Positions 1-8,444 of a DNA stretch of 64,000 nucleotides are shown piece by piece (position 1 is the stretch's first letter; every line of letters begins with the position of its first letter). The notes under the pieces are model-generated. The model did not search any database, was not told the DNA's origin, and saw nothing but the letters and a program-made list of their open reading frames with translations. The DNA comes from Acidisarcina sp963790505 (GTDB taxonomy: Bacteria; Acidobacteriota; Terriglobia; Terriglobales; Acidobacteriaceae): the NCBI GenBank assembly GCA_963790505.1, contig CAWBOT010000006.1, positions 124,001-188,000 of the forward strand, in the 5' to 3' direction. The position numbers and the translations under genes were made by a program.

Positions 1-2565
1 GTTGAAATTTGCCTGCGACCCGAAACCGGCGTAGGCAAAGAACTCCTGGACCGAAAAGTACGTGCCCCCGTGCGCATCGAGCGGGCTATCGCGCGTGTCC
101 CGCACCCAGGTAAGCCCCGGACCTCCGACCCGGACCGGCTGCGAGGTCAGGGGTATCAGGTCGGGCGCAACTTGAATGGTGTTCTCGTTGATCTTCACCC
201 GGCGGTAGCTGAATTCGTAAATCAAGGTGTTGCGCCGGTCGGGCCGCTGGGTGAAGCGGAGCGACCCTCCCAGCCAGGAAGATTCATAGGTGGTGACATC
301 CTGGGCGTTGATGTAACCGCCGGAAAGCGAACCTGTGAAAGTCTTCAGCCCGAAGACGTTCGGCACCTGGTAGAGCAACGTCGCCCGCTGTTCGAGGGTG
401 CCGTAGGCAGTGCGCAGCGAGATCGACTGGTTGGTGCCGTTCAGGTTTGTGCGCGTCACATCGAAGAGCACGGCCGGACTCACACCCGTGTTTCCATTGG
501 GACTGCAGACATAGGTAGACGGATCGATGCCCAGCGCTGCCAGCGATACCGCGTTGAGGCAGTTGGTTGACGGGTTCCCGGTCTGCGCCTCAAATCCAAA
601 ACCGTAGTTGAAGTCCCACCGCTTCGCTTCCGTGAACTGCAACAGCACGTTCTTGCGCAGTTCGTCTCCATTCGGATTCTGCACTGCGGTGTTGACCTCG
701 TTAAACAGCGCCAGGTTATAAAGGCGGCGCTGGGTCTCGAGCAATGCCGCCTGATTGAGTGGATCGCCCGGATGAACAGTCAGCAGCTGGTCCACGGTCT
801 TGGGGTGAGTGTGGTTGAGGCCCGAGATAAGCAATTGCCGGACAAAGATCTCGTCCCCTTCGGTGATGTTCATCGTGACATCGACGCGATCCGGATTCGC
901 CGGGTCGTTTTGCTGAACCACGGTCACCTGCGCCTGGCCAAAGCCATGGTCGAGGTAGTAGCCGAGAATGGCGTCGCGGTCGCCCGCGATATTGCCGGCC
1001 GAATATGGCTGTCCGACTTCGGTATTGAGCAGCGGCGTGAGCGTTGAGAGAGGTACTTGTTTAGCGCCATTGATCTGGAATTTGCCCACCTTCCGCTGAG
1101 CGCCTTCCTGAATCAGATATTGAACGGTCAGCGCGCCGATCTTCTCCGGCTCGCCCGAGCCGGTTCGATCGGAGTCGGTAACCACAGGGGTCACCTTCAC
1201 GTCGCTGAAGCCATTGCTCTGGTAGAGGACGGTGATGGAGGTTACGTCGGCAGCAACCAATGCCTGGCTGTAGAGTCCGCTGCTCTGGAAGACGTCCGCT
1301 TTGAGCACGCTCAGCCGTTCCTCGATCGTATCGCTGCTGAAGTACTTGTTTCCGGAGACCGATACGTTCAACACCCGATGCTTCCGCCCGAGGTCGACGG
1401 TATAGACAATGTCCGCCCGGTCGGCGGTCTCGACCTTTCGCTGGTGAGTGATGACGACATTGAAGTAGCCCGCGCGCTGATAGTAATCGCGCAGGCTGCG
1501 ATCGCCTTCGTTTAGCAGGTCGTCATCGACTGCTCCTTCCTCATAGACCGGAACCAGCCGCTTGAGAATGCTCTTGTTCAGCTTCGCGCCTACGACTTCA
1601 ATCGTTACAACCGGCCCGCGGTTTACGCCGAAAGCGTAATTCAGGTGATTGGTTGGGGGCTGATACTCCGTCGACTTCAAGTTGACGTCAGACTCCAGCC
1701 TCTGCTGCTTCTGGTACACCTTGCGCAAGCCGGTCAGCGCGCGGTTGCTCGTGTCGCGGTTTACTTTGCTATCCGGCTTCAGCTTCGCCTTTTTACGAAA
1801 CTGTTCCAGAGATAGTCCGCTGTCGCCATCGACCTGCACTGCACCCACCCGCGCCTCGATGCCGAGTGTCACGTGATACGTGATATTGATCTGGGCGTAT
1901 GAGGGGTCCGACTGAGTACTGCTTGAGACGGCCGGCTGATAGTAGCCATCCTGGACGAGAAACTGCCGGATCAGTTCCCCTCCGCGATCGAGTCTCGTAT
2001 CGGAATACACCGTGCCCGCGTCCAGCTTGGCCGCCCGGATGAGTTGCGCGGCGAGCCGGTCGCTCTTCACGCCGTCGACATACACCCGCCCAATGAACAC
2101 CCGCGGCTCGCCGCTGAAGGTGATCGTAATCCCCTCCGCTGACCGTGTTCCTTCCACCAGAATCGTCCGGTACAGGCCGGTGGCGTAGAGCCGTCGCAGC
2201 GTGTCGCGCAGCTTTTCCCCGTTGAGCGGCATTCCCGGCTGCAGGTCGAGGGAGGCCGGCAGCGGATCCAGGTCCGCGGCTTCCACACCCTGGAATCGCA
2301 CTGCCGAAACCTTCAACCCCTCCCACTCCCGCAGGCCGGGTACTTGCGCCTTCGGGGCCAGCGTCTCCGATCTCTGGGTAGGAGGGGGCGCCGTCTGCAC
2401 CGGGGCTTGGGCCACTGGTGCGTTCTGTGCGGCACATGGCAACACGAGCGCGAACGCCAGTGCCGTCAACGTCAGGGAGAAACCTCCCTGCCCGCGGTAC
2501 GCGTTATTCCAGGGCCGGCGACCCGATTTCCCTACAAAACCCAATCCATCCCTCGCGCCTGGCAT
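1..2565 (-). CDS. bamA: BamA/Omp85-family outer-membrane assembly protein (C-terminus cut by window edge)
   Basis: The reading frame is open from the left edge to an ATG at 2565, with an in-frame TGA a few codons upstream. The N-terminus is basic and then hydrophobic (LTLTALAFALVLPCAAQ), a probable Sec signal peptide. Next come a Pro/Gln-rich linker and several POTRA-type repeats, recognisable by motifs such as LRRLYATGLYRTI, YYQRAGYFNV and LLNTEVGQPYSAGNI. The barrel begins around FTEAKRWDFNYGFG. Known family role: POTRA domains receive outer-membrane proteins in the periplasm and the 16-strand barrel inserts them. About 855 codons are visible, and the last barrel strands lie outside the window. 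It is transcribed divergently from the ThiF-like gene. It could be a paralogue (TamA or a second Omp85) rather than the essential BamA; no bam partner is adjacent. Confidence 0.85.
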   Translation of the reverse strand, partial: MPGARDGLGFVGKSGRRPWNNAYRGQGGFSLTLTALAFALVLPCAAQNAPVAQAPVQTAPPPTQRSETLAPKAQVPGLREWEGLKVSAVRFQGVEAADLDPLPASLDLQPGMPLNGEKLRDTLRRLYATGLYRTILVEGTRSAEGITITFSGEPRVFIGRVYVDGVKSDRLAAQLIRAAKLDAGTVYSDTRLDRGGELIRQFLVQDGYYQPAVSSSTQSDPSYAQINITYHVTLGIEARVGAVQVDGDSGLSLEQFRKKAKLKPDSKVNRDTSNRALTGLRKVYQKQQRLESDVNLKSTEYQPPTNHLNYAFGVNRGPVVTIEVVGAKLNKSILKRLVPVYEEGAVDDDLLNEGDRSLRDYYQRAGYFNVVITHQRKVETADRADIVYTVDLGRKHRVLNVSVSGNKYFSSDTIEERLSVLKADVFQSSGLYSQALVAADVTSITVLYQSNGFSDVKVTPVVTDSDRTGSGEPEKIGALTVQYLIQEGAQRKVGKFQINGAKQVPLSTLTPLLNTEVGQPYSAGNIAGDRDAILGYYLDHGFGQAQVTVVQQNDPANPDRVDVTMNITEGDEIFVRQLLISGLNHTHPKTVDQLLTVHPGDPLNQAALLETQRRLYNLALFNEVNTAVQNPNGDELRKNVLLQFTEAKRWDFNYGFGFEAQTGNPSTNCLNAVSLAALGIDPSTYVCSPNGNTGVSPAVLFDVTRTNLNGTNQSISLRTAYGTLEQRATLLYQVPNVFGLKTFTGSLSGGYINAQDVTTYESSWLGGSLRFTQRPDRRNTLIYEFSYRRVKINENTIQVAPDLIPLTSQPVRVGGPGLTWVRDTRDSPLDAHGGTYFSVQEFFAYAGFGSQANFN

Positions 2566-2727
2566 TCCAGCGCCGCCGATTCAGGCCATCGCGCCACAGG
2601 CCTTGCACCCTTCAGATGCGCACTCCGCGGGTTCGTGCGGCAGATCGACGGCAGCGCCTTCGATCGCAGCCATGCCGCTCAAATCCATGTACCGGAGGAG
2701 GCTCTCTTATACTAACTAGGGAACACC

Positions 2728-3885
2728 ATGTCGTCACCGGACACTCGCGAGATCGTTGAGACGCGCCAGACACCCGCTTTGTCACCCCGCGCCTCATCGC
2801 CCGGCGGTCCGCTGGAGCCCACCAACCCGACCGCTGACGATTCAAGAGACCGCCGCCTTTCGCAAGCCCCGGGAATGAATGATCGATATTCCCGCCAGGT
2901 CCTCTTCCCGGGAATCGGCCTCGAAGGCCAGCGAAAGCTCGCCGCTGCCCGCGTCGCCATTGTTGGCTGCGGAGCGACGGGGGCGGCCTCCGCCAGCCTC
3001 CTCGCCCGCGCCGGCGTCGGCGAAATTACGCTCATCGACCGCGATTTTGTCGAGGAAAGCAATCTGCAGCGCCAGGTGCTCTTCGACGAGGCGGATGCCC
3101 TTGCGGCGCTGCCCAAGGCCGAAGCTGCGCGCCGCAAGATCTCCCTTTTCAACAGTTCTGTCCAGGTCCATGCGCGGATCGCCGATCTGGTTCCGGCCAA
3201 TATTCACGCACTCCTGCACGGTGCTCAACTGGTGCTGGACGGTGCCGATAACTTCGAGACCCGCTACCTGATCAACGATTACGCTGTCGAACAGAATGTT
3301 CCCTGGATCTACGCTGCCGCACTGGGCGGTTATGGCGCCACCATGAATATCCTGCCCGGCCAGACCGGCTGCCTGGCGTGCCTCTTCCCTCAGCCTCCGG
3401 CCGGAACCGCAGACACCTGCGACACCGCGGGCATTCTCAACACCGCCGTCAATCTGACCGCCTCAATCCAGGCGACTGAGGCACTGAAGTTCCTGGTGGG
3501 CGAGCACGGAAACATGAGGCGCACGCTGCTCGCGATGGACCTCTGGACTAACGACCGCTCCGAAGTCCCGAACTCCGCCCCGCGATCCGGTTGTGTGGTA
3601 TGCGGCCGCCGTGAATTCGTTCATCTTCGCGGCGAAGGCCGCCCCCACATCACCCTCTGCGGGCGGAACTCCGTTCAGATCCACGAGCATCACCGCCCCG
3701 TCGACTTTGCCGCGATGCAGCGCCGCCTTGAGCCCCATGGCGCGGTCCGCCATAACCAGATGCTGCTTCGTTTTCAACGTGGTGAACATACCATCACCTT
3801 ATTTGCCGACGGACGTGCCCTGATTCAGGGCACAACCGACGCCGCGGTGGCCAGGTCGCTGTATGCTCGCTTTATCGGTTCTTAG
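2728..3885 (+). CDS. ThiF/MoeB/HesA-family E1-like adenylyltransferase
   Basis: The E1-like fold is clear: RYSRQ near the start of the conserved region, a nucleotide-binding GCGATG, the ATP-contacting SNLQRQ, a CLAC...CVVC pair of zinc-ligand motifs, and a candidate catalytic Cys in DTCDTAG. Family members adenylate the C-terminal Gly of a ubiquitin-like sulfur carrier (ThiS or MoaD) for thiamine or molybdopterin synthesis. Beyond the second zinc motif there is a roughly 90-residue C-terminal extension without a rhodanese signature. The ATG at 2728 has AGGGA upstream but adds 49 low-complexity residues. Family homology begins at the ATG at 2875 (MNDRYSRQ), which lacks a well-spaced Shine-Dalgarno. 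No thiS or moaD lies nearby, so the carrier is unknown. Confidence 0.85.
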   Translation: MSSPDTREIVETRQTPALSPRASSPGGPLEPTNPTADDSRDRRLSQAPGMNDRYSRQVLFPGIGLEGQRKLAAARVAIVGCGATGAASASLLARAGVGEITLIDRDFVEESNLQRQVLFDEADALAALPKAEAARRKISLFNSSVQVHARIADLVPANIHALLHGAQLVLDGADNFETRYLINDYAVEQNVPWIYAAALGGYGATMNILPGQTGCLACLFPQPPAGTADTCDTAGILNTAVNLTASIQATEALKFLVGEHGNMRRTLLAMDLWTNDRSEVPNSAPRSGCVVCGRREFVHLRGEGRPHITLCGRNSVQIHEHHRPVDFAAMQRRLEPHGAVRHNQMLLRFQRGEHTITLFADGRALIQGTTDAAVARSLYARFIGS

Positions 3886-4047
3886 CCTGCGGGCCTGAGG
3901 CAACCTTTCCCCCTAAGTCTGCTTCTGAAACCGAGTCACACAAATAAAAACAGGTTGCCGACATTGACGTCCATTGCGCTGTGCCTTGAAACCCGAAAAG
4001 CTGGAGATAGAAACGATGAGTTTTTCAAGAGTACGGAGGGTACGCGG

Positions 4048-4677
4048 ATGAGCGTTGGACAGACTCAACCGAAGCCGACGAACCAACATATGCGGCGCAA
4101 TCCTCCGATTCCCGGTGAAGCAGAGGCGATACTCGCTGCCCAGGCAGGCGATACAAAGTCCTTTGAATTTCTCTATGCGCTTCACAAGCGCCGCGTTTAT
4201 TCCCTTTGCCTCCGCATGCTCAGCAACGTTGCCGAGGCGGAAGACCTTACGCAGGAAGCCTTCCTCCAGCTCTACCGGAAGATCGGGACCTTCCGCGGCG
4301 ATTCTGCATTCTCGACCTGGCTGCATCGTCTGGCGGTCAATGTGGTGCTGATGCACCTCCGCAAAAAGGGCCTGCCCCAGGTTTCGCTCGAAGAGACGCT
4401 CGAACCCTCCCAGGAAGACGGGCCGCGCCGGGACATCGGAGCCCGCGATCTCATCCTCTCCGGTTCCATTGACCGCGTTACCCTCGAACGGGCCGTGGAG
4501 AACCTTCCCCCCGGCTACCGGCTGGTTTTTGTCCTTCACGACGTCGAGGGCTACGAGCATAATGAGATTGCCGGGATGCTCGATTGTTCCATAGGAAACA
4601 GCAAATCCCAGCTGCACAAGGCGAGAATGAAGCTTCGTGATCTGCTGCATTCGGGCCAGCGTAAGGAAGTAGCATGA
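4048..4677 (+). CDS. ECF (RpoE-type) RNA polymerase sigma factor
   Basis: This is a 209-residue sigma-70-family protein. Region 2 includes DLTQEAFLQLYRKIGTF and STWLHRLAVN. Region 4 includes LPPGYRLVFVLHDVEGY followed by the helix-turn-helix EIAGMLDCSIGNSKSQLHKAR. It directs RNA polymerase to alternative promoters. The start at 4048 is chosen because GGAGGG lies just upstream; an earlier in-frame ATG at 3955 would add 31 residues unlike the family. Its stop overlaps the start of the zinc-finger gene by 4 bp, the usual arrangement of a sigma factor with its cognate anti-sigma factor. Confidence 0.92.
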   Translation: MSVGQTQPKPTNQHMRRNPPIPGEAEAILAAQAGDTKSFEFLYALHKRRVYSLCLRMLSNVAEAEDLTQEAFLQLYRKIGTFRGDSAFSTWLHRLAVNVVLMHLRKKGLPQVSLEETLEPSQEDGPRRDIGARDLILSGSIDRVTLERAVENLPPGYRLVFVLHDVEGYEHNEIAGMLDCSIGNSKSQLHKARMKLRDLLHSGQRKEVA

Positions 4678-5003
4678 TGATCCAAATGCGCGGAAAAGAA
4701 GACCTGCCGGTTGAGAACGCGGCCAATGGCACAGGTATGACCTGTGAGGCGTTCCAGGACCGGATTCCGGAGTTGATGAGCAGCGACGCGGGAAGCATCC
4801 ACGAACACGCGCACTTGAAGACCTGCACACGGTGCTCGGCTCTGGTCGCTGACCTGGAATATATCGCTAAGATAGCCGAAGGCCTCATGGAAGGTTTCGA
4901 ACCGCCTGACCATCTCTGGTCGAAGATCTCCAAATCCCTCAATGAGGATGATGCAAAGGGCTCTGGCGGCAAAAACGGAGTCGGGTCTGTCTCCAGAAGC
5001 TAA
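4674..5003 (+). CDS. Zinc-finger anti-sigma factor (zf-HC2 type)
   Basis: This 109-residue protein carries the HxxxCxxC zinc motif of ZAS-type anti-sigma factors (HLKTCTRC, about residues 47-54) in a short helical domain. No hydrophobic segment is visible, so it should be cytoplasmic rather than a membrane-tethered RseA type. Its ATG overlaps the ECF sigma stop (ATGA), implying coupled translation and a 1:1 partnership. Soluble ZAS proteins often respond to redox or zinc status; that signal is inference here. The tail, from about residue 90, is low complexity. Confidence 0.85.
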   Translation: MMIQMRGKEDLPVENAANGTGMTCEAFQDRIPELMSSDAGSIHEHAHLKTCTRCSALVADLEYIAKIAEGLMEGFEPPDHLWSKISKSLNEDDAKGSGGKNGVGSVSRS

Positions 5004-5073
5004 GGTGCTCACCGCATCGCGCGGCCCCGCGCCTGTCCTTGCGGCGATCCATCTTTATAATGCAAACAAGCCC

Positions 5074-5655
5074 ATGCAGACGGAGTCTCCCATTCCGCAG
5101 GCGCCGCGACGGATTGTCCTGATTGGCTTTATGGGCGCCGGCAAATCCACCGCCGGTCCTATCCTGGCCGAACGGCTGGGTTGGCGTTTTATCGACGCTG
5201 ATCATTATCTTCAGGCGAAGACAGGCTCAACCATCTCGGGACTCTTTCTACAGCATGGCGAGGGGCCTTTCCGCCGGATGGAAGCTGAGGCCTACGCCGA
5301 ACTCCACCGCGAACACGAGGTTGTCGTCGCTCTCGGCGGAGGCGCGGTCGAGGCCGAGTCCACTCGCTCCTTGCTGGAAAAATCGAACGACACCTGCGTC
5401 ATCTACCTGCGCGCACCTCTGGATATCCTGATGGAACGCTGCGAGAAGCAGCCCGACGCCGCCATTCGACCGGTACTGAGCCGGCGCGATACCTTGCACC
5501 AGCGTTTTCATGCTCGGCTGCCCCACTACGAGCGGGCACACATTACCGTCGACACGGAAGGTCTGCACCCTCACATCGTCGTCGATCGCATCCTGCACCG
5601 TCTGGTAGAGAACTCCATCGCGTTGCCCCTGACCTTGAAAGCGACAACCACTTGA
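5074..5655 (+). CDS. aroK: Shikimate kinase
   Basis: A 193-residue protein that phosphorylates shikimate to shikimate 3-phosphate with ATP in the chorismate pathway. It has the Walker A motif GFMGAGKST (residues 18-26), the shikimate-binding D.D motif (FIDADHYL), an R in FRRMEAEAY, and the GGGAV loop. The start at 5074 is preferred over an earlier ATG at 4942, which lies inside the anti-sigma gene and would add non-homologous sequence. A TATAAT at 5056-5061 sits just upstream, so an almost leaderless transcript is possible. The C-terminus overlaps the next gene by 4 bp. Confidence 0.93.
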   Translation: MQTESPIPQAPRRIVLIGFMGAGKSTAGPILAERLGWRFIDADHYLQAKTGSTISGLFLQHGEGPFRRMEAEAYAELHREHEVVVALGGGAVEAESTRSLLEKSNDTCVIYLRAPLDILMERCEKQPDAAIRPVLSRRDTLHQRFHARLPHYERAHITVDTEGLHPHIVVDRILHRLVENSIALPLTLKATTT

Positions 5656-6737
5656 ACGAAAGTCCCGAAGAGGTTCGCCCCCGGCGCTCCCGTTCCGTTC
5701 GCGGCGATATCGCCTTCGCCTTCGCCCTCGCTATCGGCCTTTATCTGGCCTGGATGGTCCACGACGTCCTGCTGATCGTCTACGTCAGCGGCCTGTTTGC
5801 CGTGGTCCTGATGCCGGTCGTCAATGGAATCCGCCGGCTGCGCATCGGCAAGTGGCAGCCGAGCCGGGTGATGGCCATCCTCATTCTCTTTCTGATTGTG
5901 GCCGGCCTCGCCGCATTGTTCTTCGCCTTTGCTCTCCCGCCAGTCGTTCGCGACATGAGCCAGTTCGTCCAGGAACTGCCCGTCCGTGGCCCGCAACTGC
6001 TGCAGCGGGCGCAGAACCTGCCCATTGTGCGCCACCTCGACCTGAGCGCGCTCAATGCCAGGCTTCAGGACATCGCCTCGTCGTTTGCCAGCTATGCGCT
6101 CATCTCGCTCCGCAACGGAGCAGGCAAGTTCTTCGATCTGCTGACCGGCGTCATCCTCACTGTCTATTTCATGCTGGAAGGGGAGCACGCCTATGCCTGG
6201 TTCCTCTCCTTCTTTCCGCAAGAGAAACGGGAGCGGCTCGACCGCGCCCTCAGTCGTGCGGAACTGCGAATGGGGAAATGGCTGCTTGGCCAGGGGCTGC
6301 TGATGTTGACGCTCGGGTTGGTCAGCACCATCGCCTTCCTCGCCCTGAAGGTCCGCTACGCTTACGCGCTCGGCGTGTTGATGGGGGCCTTCAACCTCAT
6401 TCCCATCCTGGGAGCCTTGATCTCCGTCTCGCTGGCCCTGCTCGTTGCTGCCATCGACTCATGGGGACGCGCGCTCGGCGTGCTGATCGTCTACCTCATC
6501 TACGCCCAGTTCGAGAACTCCATCCTCACCCCGCGCATCATGCAAAAGAGCGTCGGACTCTCGGGCCTGGCCGTGCTCATCGCCCTGATGCTCGGCGCGG
6601 CTGTGGCTGGCGTAGTCGGCGCGCTCGTCTCCGTGCCGACCGCGGTGCTCGTAGCCGAACTGATTGACGAATATCTCGTCAAACCCAAAGTCGTCGCCTC
6701 GGACCCGGCAGAGACGAAGCCGGCCGCCGCTTCCTAA
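5652..6737 (+). CDS. AI-2E transporter family (PerM/TqsA-like) membrane protein
   Basis: A 361-residue protein with about eight transmembrane segments, beginning with IAFAFALAIGLYLAWMVHDVL (split here by a short break in hydrophobicity), and the family's conserved late region including FNLIPILGALISV and ENSILTPRIMQKSVGL. Members are called AI-2E transporters, although many export other small solutes or ions, so the substrate cannot be read from sequence. The start is a TTG in the overlap TTGA with aroK, so translation is probably coupled. The gene ends in a short Pro/Ala-rich tail. Confidence 0.85.
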   Translation: MNESPEEVRPRRSRSVRGDIAFAFALAIGLYLAWMVHDVLLIVYVSGLFAVVLMPVVNGIRRLRIGKWQPSRVMAILILFLIVAGLAALFFAFALPPVVRDMSQFVQELPVRGPQLLQRAQNLPIVRHLDLSALNARLQDIASSFASYALISLRNGAGKFFDLLTGVILTVYFMLEGEHAYAWFLSFFPQEKRERLDRALSRAELRMGKWLLGQGLLMLTLGLVSTIAFLALKVRYAYALGVLMGAFNLIPILGALISVSLALLVAAIDSWGRALGVLIVYLIYAQFENSILTPRIMQKSVGLSGLAVLIALMLGAAVAGVVGALVSVPTAVLVAELIDEYLVKPKVVASDPAETKPAAAS

Positions 6738-6840
6738 GAAAATCCAAGGCTAAATTCCCCGCTGCGTAGAGTCCTCTCGACAACGGGAGTCAGCCCCCGC
6801 GTCCTCCCGCAAAAGCCTGAAAAAATCCTTCATTCGAGGC

Positions 6841-6887
6841 TTGACGCCATACACTATGTGACATACAGTAGTTGATGTACAGTGTAT
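6841..6887 (+). promoter_or_regulatory. Promoter with overlapping PadR-type operator
   Basis: TTGACG (6841-6846) and TACAGT (6864-6869) are separated by 17 bp, a good sigma-70 promoter. The promoter is overlain by the inverted repeat ATACACT (6849-6855) / AGTGTAT (6881-6887) and by an inner ATGT-G-ACAT palindrome at 6855-6863, matching the ATGT/ACAT half-sites known for PadR regulators. Autorepression of the downstream padR-HAAS pair is the simplest inference. Confidence 0.65.
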
Positions 6888-6897
6888 GAGGCACAGC

Positions 6898-7242
6898 ATG
6901 ACCCTCACTGAAAACCTTTTCGAGAATCTTCGCCTTGAACTCCGCCGCGGCTGCCTGACATTGGCAGTCCTCGCGCAACTACGACAGGAACACTACGGCT
7001 ACACCTTGCGCAAGGCTCTTGCCGAACGCGGCCTGGAGATTGACGAAAGCACACTCTACCCCTTGCTCCGCCGGCTTGAGACTCAGGGGCTACTCACGAG
7101 CCAATGGCGCGAAGAAGACAAGCGAAACAAGCGGTTCTACCGACTATCCGCCGACGGAGAGCAGATCTTCACCCAGCTGCTTGGCGAATGGCAGGCTATC
7201 AACGCCTCTATCGACAGCATTTGCAGCAACAGCAATTCGTAG
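6898..7242 (+). CDS. PadR-family transcriptional regulator
   Basis: A winged-helix regulator of about 114 residues with the PadR core: GCLTLAVLAQL, HYGYTLRKAL, ESTLYPLLRRLETQGLL and KRFYRLSADG. The ATG at 6898 has GAGG six bases upstream. An in-frame ATG at 6886 lies inside the operator and only about 10 bases from the predicted transcript start, so it is less likely. It belongs to the short PadR-s2-like class, which often represses an adjacent membrane-protein gene; the HAAS-domain gene follows after 37 bp. Confidence 0.9.
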   Translation: MTLTENLFENLRLELRRGCLTLAVLAQLRQEHYGYTLRKALAERGLEIDESTLYPLLRRLETQGLLTSQWREEDKRNKRFYRLSADGEQIFTQLLGEWQAINASIDSICSNSNS

Positions 7243-7279
7243 AGCTACAGCATTTTTCTAAGACCCGAAGGACAACGCC

Positions 7280-8332
7280 ATGGAACTTCTCGATCGCTAC
7301 CTGCAAGCCGTAAAGAAACACCTGCCCTGGCAGCGGCAGGACGACATCCTCGCCGAGCTTCGCGCCAACCTCGAGTCGCAACTCGAAGACAAAGAGGCGG
7401 AGCTTGGCCGTCCGCTTACCAAAGGCGAAGCCGAGGCGTGGCTCAAGCAGATCGGGGCGCCGATGCAGGTGGCTGCGCGCTACCAGCCGCAGCAATACCT
7501 CATCGGGCCCTCGCTGTTTCCGATCTACCTGTACGTTCTCAAGTACGCTGCGCTGCTGGCGCTCCTCGTCTACTCGGTGATATCCGCGATTCTCATCTTC
7601 GCCGGCGCCAACCCCGACCTGACTTCAGTAGTAGGAGCGATTCTGAACGTCCCAGGCGTTCTGCTCCACACCGCATTCTGGATCACTTTCGTCTTCGCGA
7701 TCATCGAGTTTGCGATCACCCGCTACGGAACGAGCTGGCTGCCCGCCGACAAATTTCCGCCCGCACCCGGCTACGGCCCAAACTGGACCCCCAGCGATCT
7801 TCCCCCAGTCGACAAGAAAGCTGGCCGCGGAAAGAAGCCTCGCAGCTACGCCCAGGCGGTCGCCGAGGTGATCTTCGGCTTCCTGCTTATCATCTGGCTG
7901 CTGCTCATTCCCAAATACCCGTTCCTGCTGCTTGGCCCGGGCATCGTCTATGAGCACCTCTCGCCCTTCAAGCTCGAGCCTATCTGGTGGCAGTTCTACT
8001 GGTGGAATGTCGGGCTCACCATCTTTCGGTTCGGTTCACAACTGATCAACCTGCTGTATGGCGCCTGGCAAGACCGTCAGCCCTGGATGACCCTTGTCTA
8101 CAAGGCCCTCGGCCTCATTCCAATCGTCATCCTGTTCAACCAGCCGATTCTCTTCTCGCTCAAGCACCCGGAGCTCGACGAGCAGCATTACGGCGCAACG
8201 CTCGATCTCGTCAACCGCTCTGTGCACCGCGGGTTGCTCATCGTTTTCGCGATCGTCGTCCTGCAATTGGTCGTGGAGATCGGCGTCAGAGTGACGAAGA
8301 GCTATCGCGAGCGCATTGCAACCGCGCGGTAG
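7280..8332 (+). CDS. HAAS-domain multi-pass membrane protein
   Basis: A 350-residue protein. The first 75 residues (MELLDRYLQAVKKHLP, DDILAELRANLESQLEDKE, EAWLKQIGAPMQVAARY) form a HAAS-type helical signalling domain like those found with PadR regulators. About six hydrophobic segments follow, with a Pro-rich cytosolic loop near residues 150-190. Function is unknown; families with this domain sit with PadR and respond to envelope or antibiotic stress. The ATG is preceded by AAGGAC, and the gene lies 37 bp after padR, so the two probably form one operon. Confidence 0.75.
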   Translation: MELLDRYLQAVKKHLPWQRQDDILAELRANLESQLEDKEAELGRPLTKGEAEAWLKQIGAPMQVAARYQPQQYLIGPSLFPIYLYVLKYAALLALLVYSVISAILIFAGANPDLTSVVGAILNVPGVLLHTAFWITFVFAIIEFAITRYGTSWLPADKFPPAPGYGPNWTPSDLPPVDKKAGRGKKPRSYAQAVAEVIFGFLLIIWLLLIPKYPFLLLGPGIVYEHLSPFKLEPIWWQFYWWNVGLTIFRFGSQLINLLYGAWQDRQPWMTLVYKALGLIPIVILFNQPILFSLKHPELDEQHYGATLDLVNRSVHRGLLIVFAIVVLQLVVEIGVRVTKSYRERIATAR

Positions 8333-8444
8333 GAGGCGGTATTTCGAGATGTTCCGGCAACTTGGTCAGCTTCGCGCCCGCCGTTGACCGAGTTGCTATC
8401 ATCAGAGAAGTGGCCTCTCCGTTCACAGCCTTTCGGCCGGCATT

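Noticed and set aside
1793..2437. 214-codon minus-strand ORF
   Set aside because: Out-of-frame reading of the BamA-like gene, Gly/Arg-rich with no domain.
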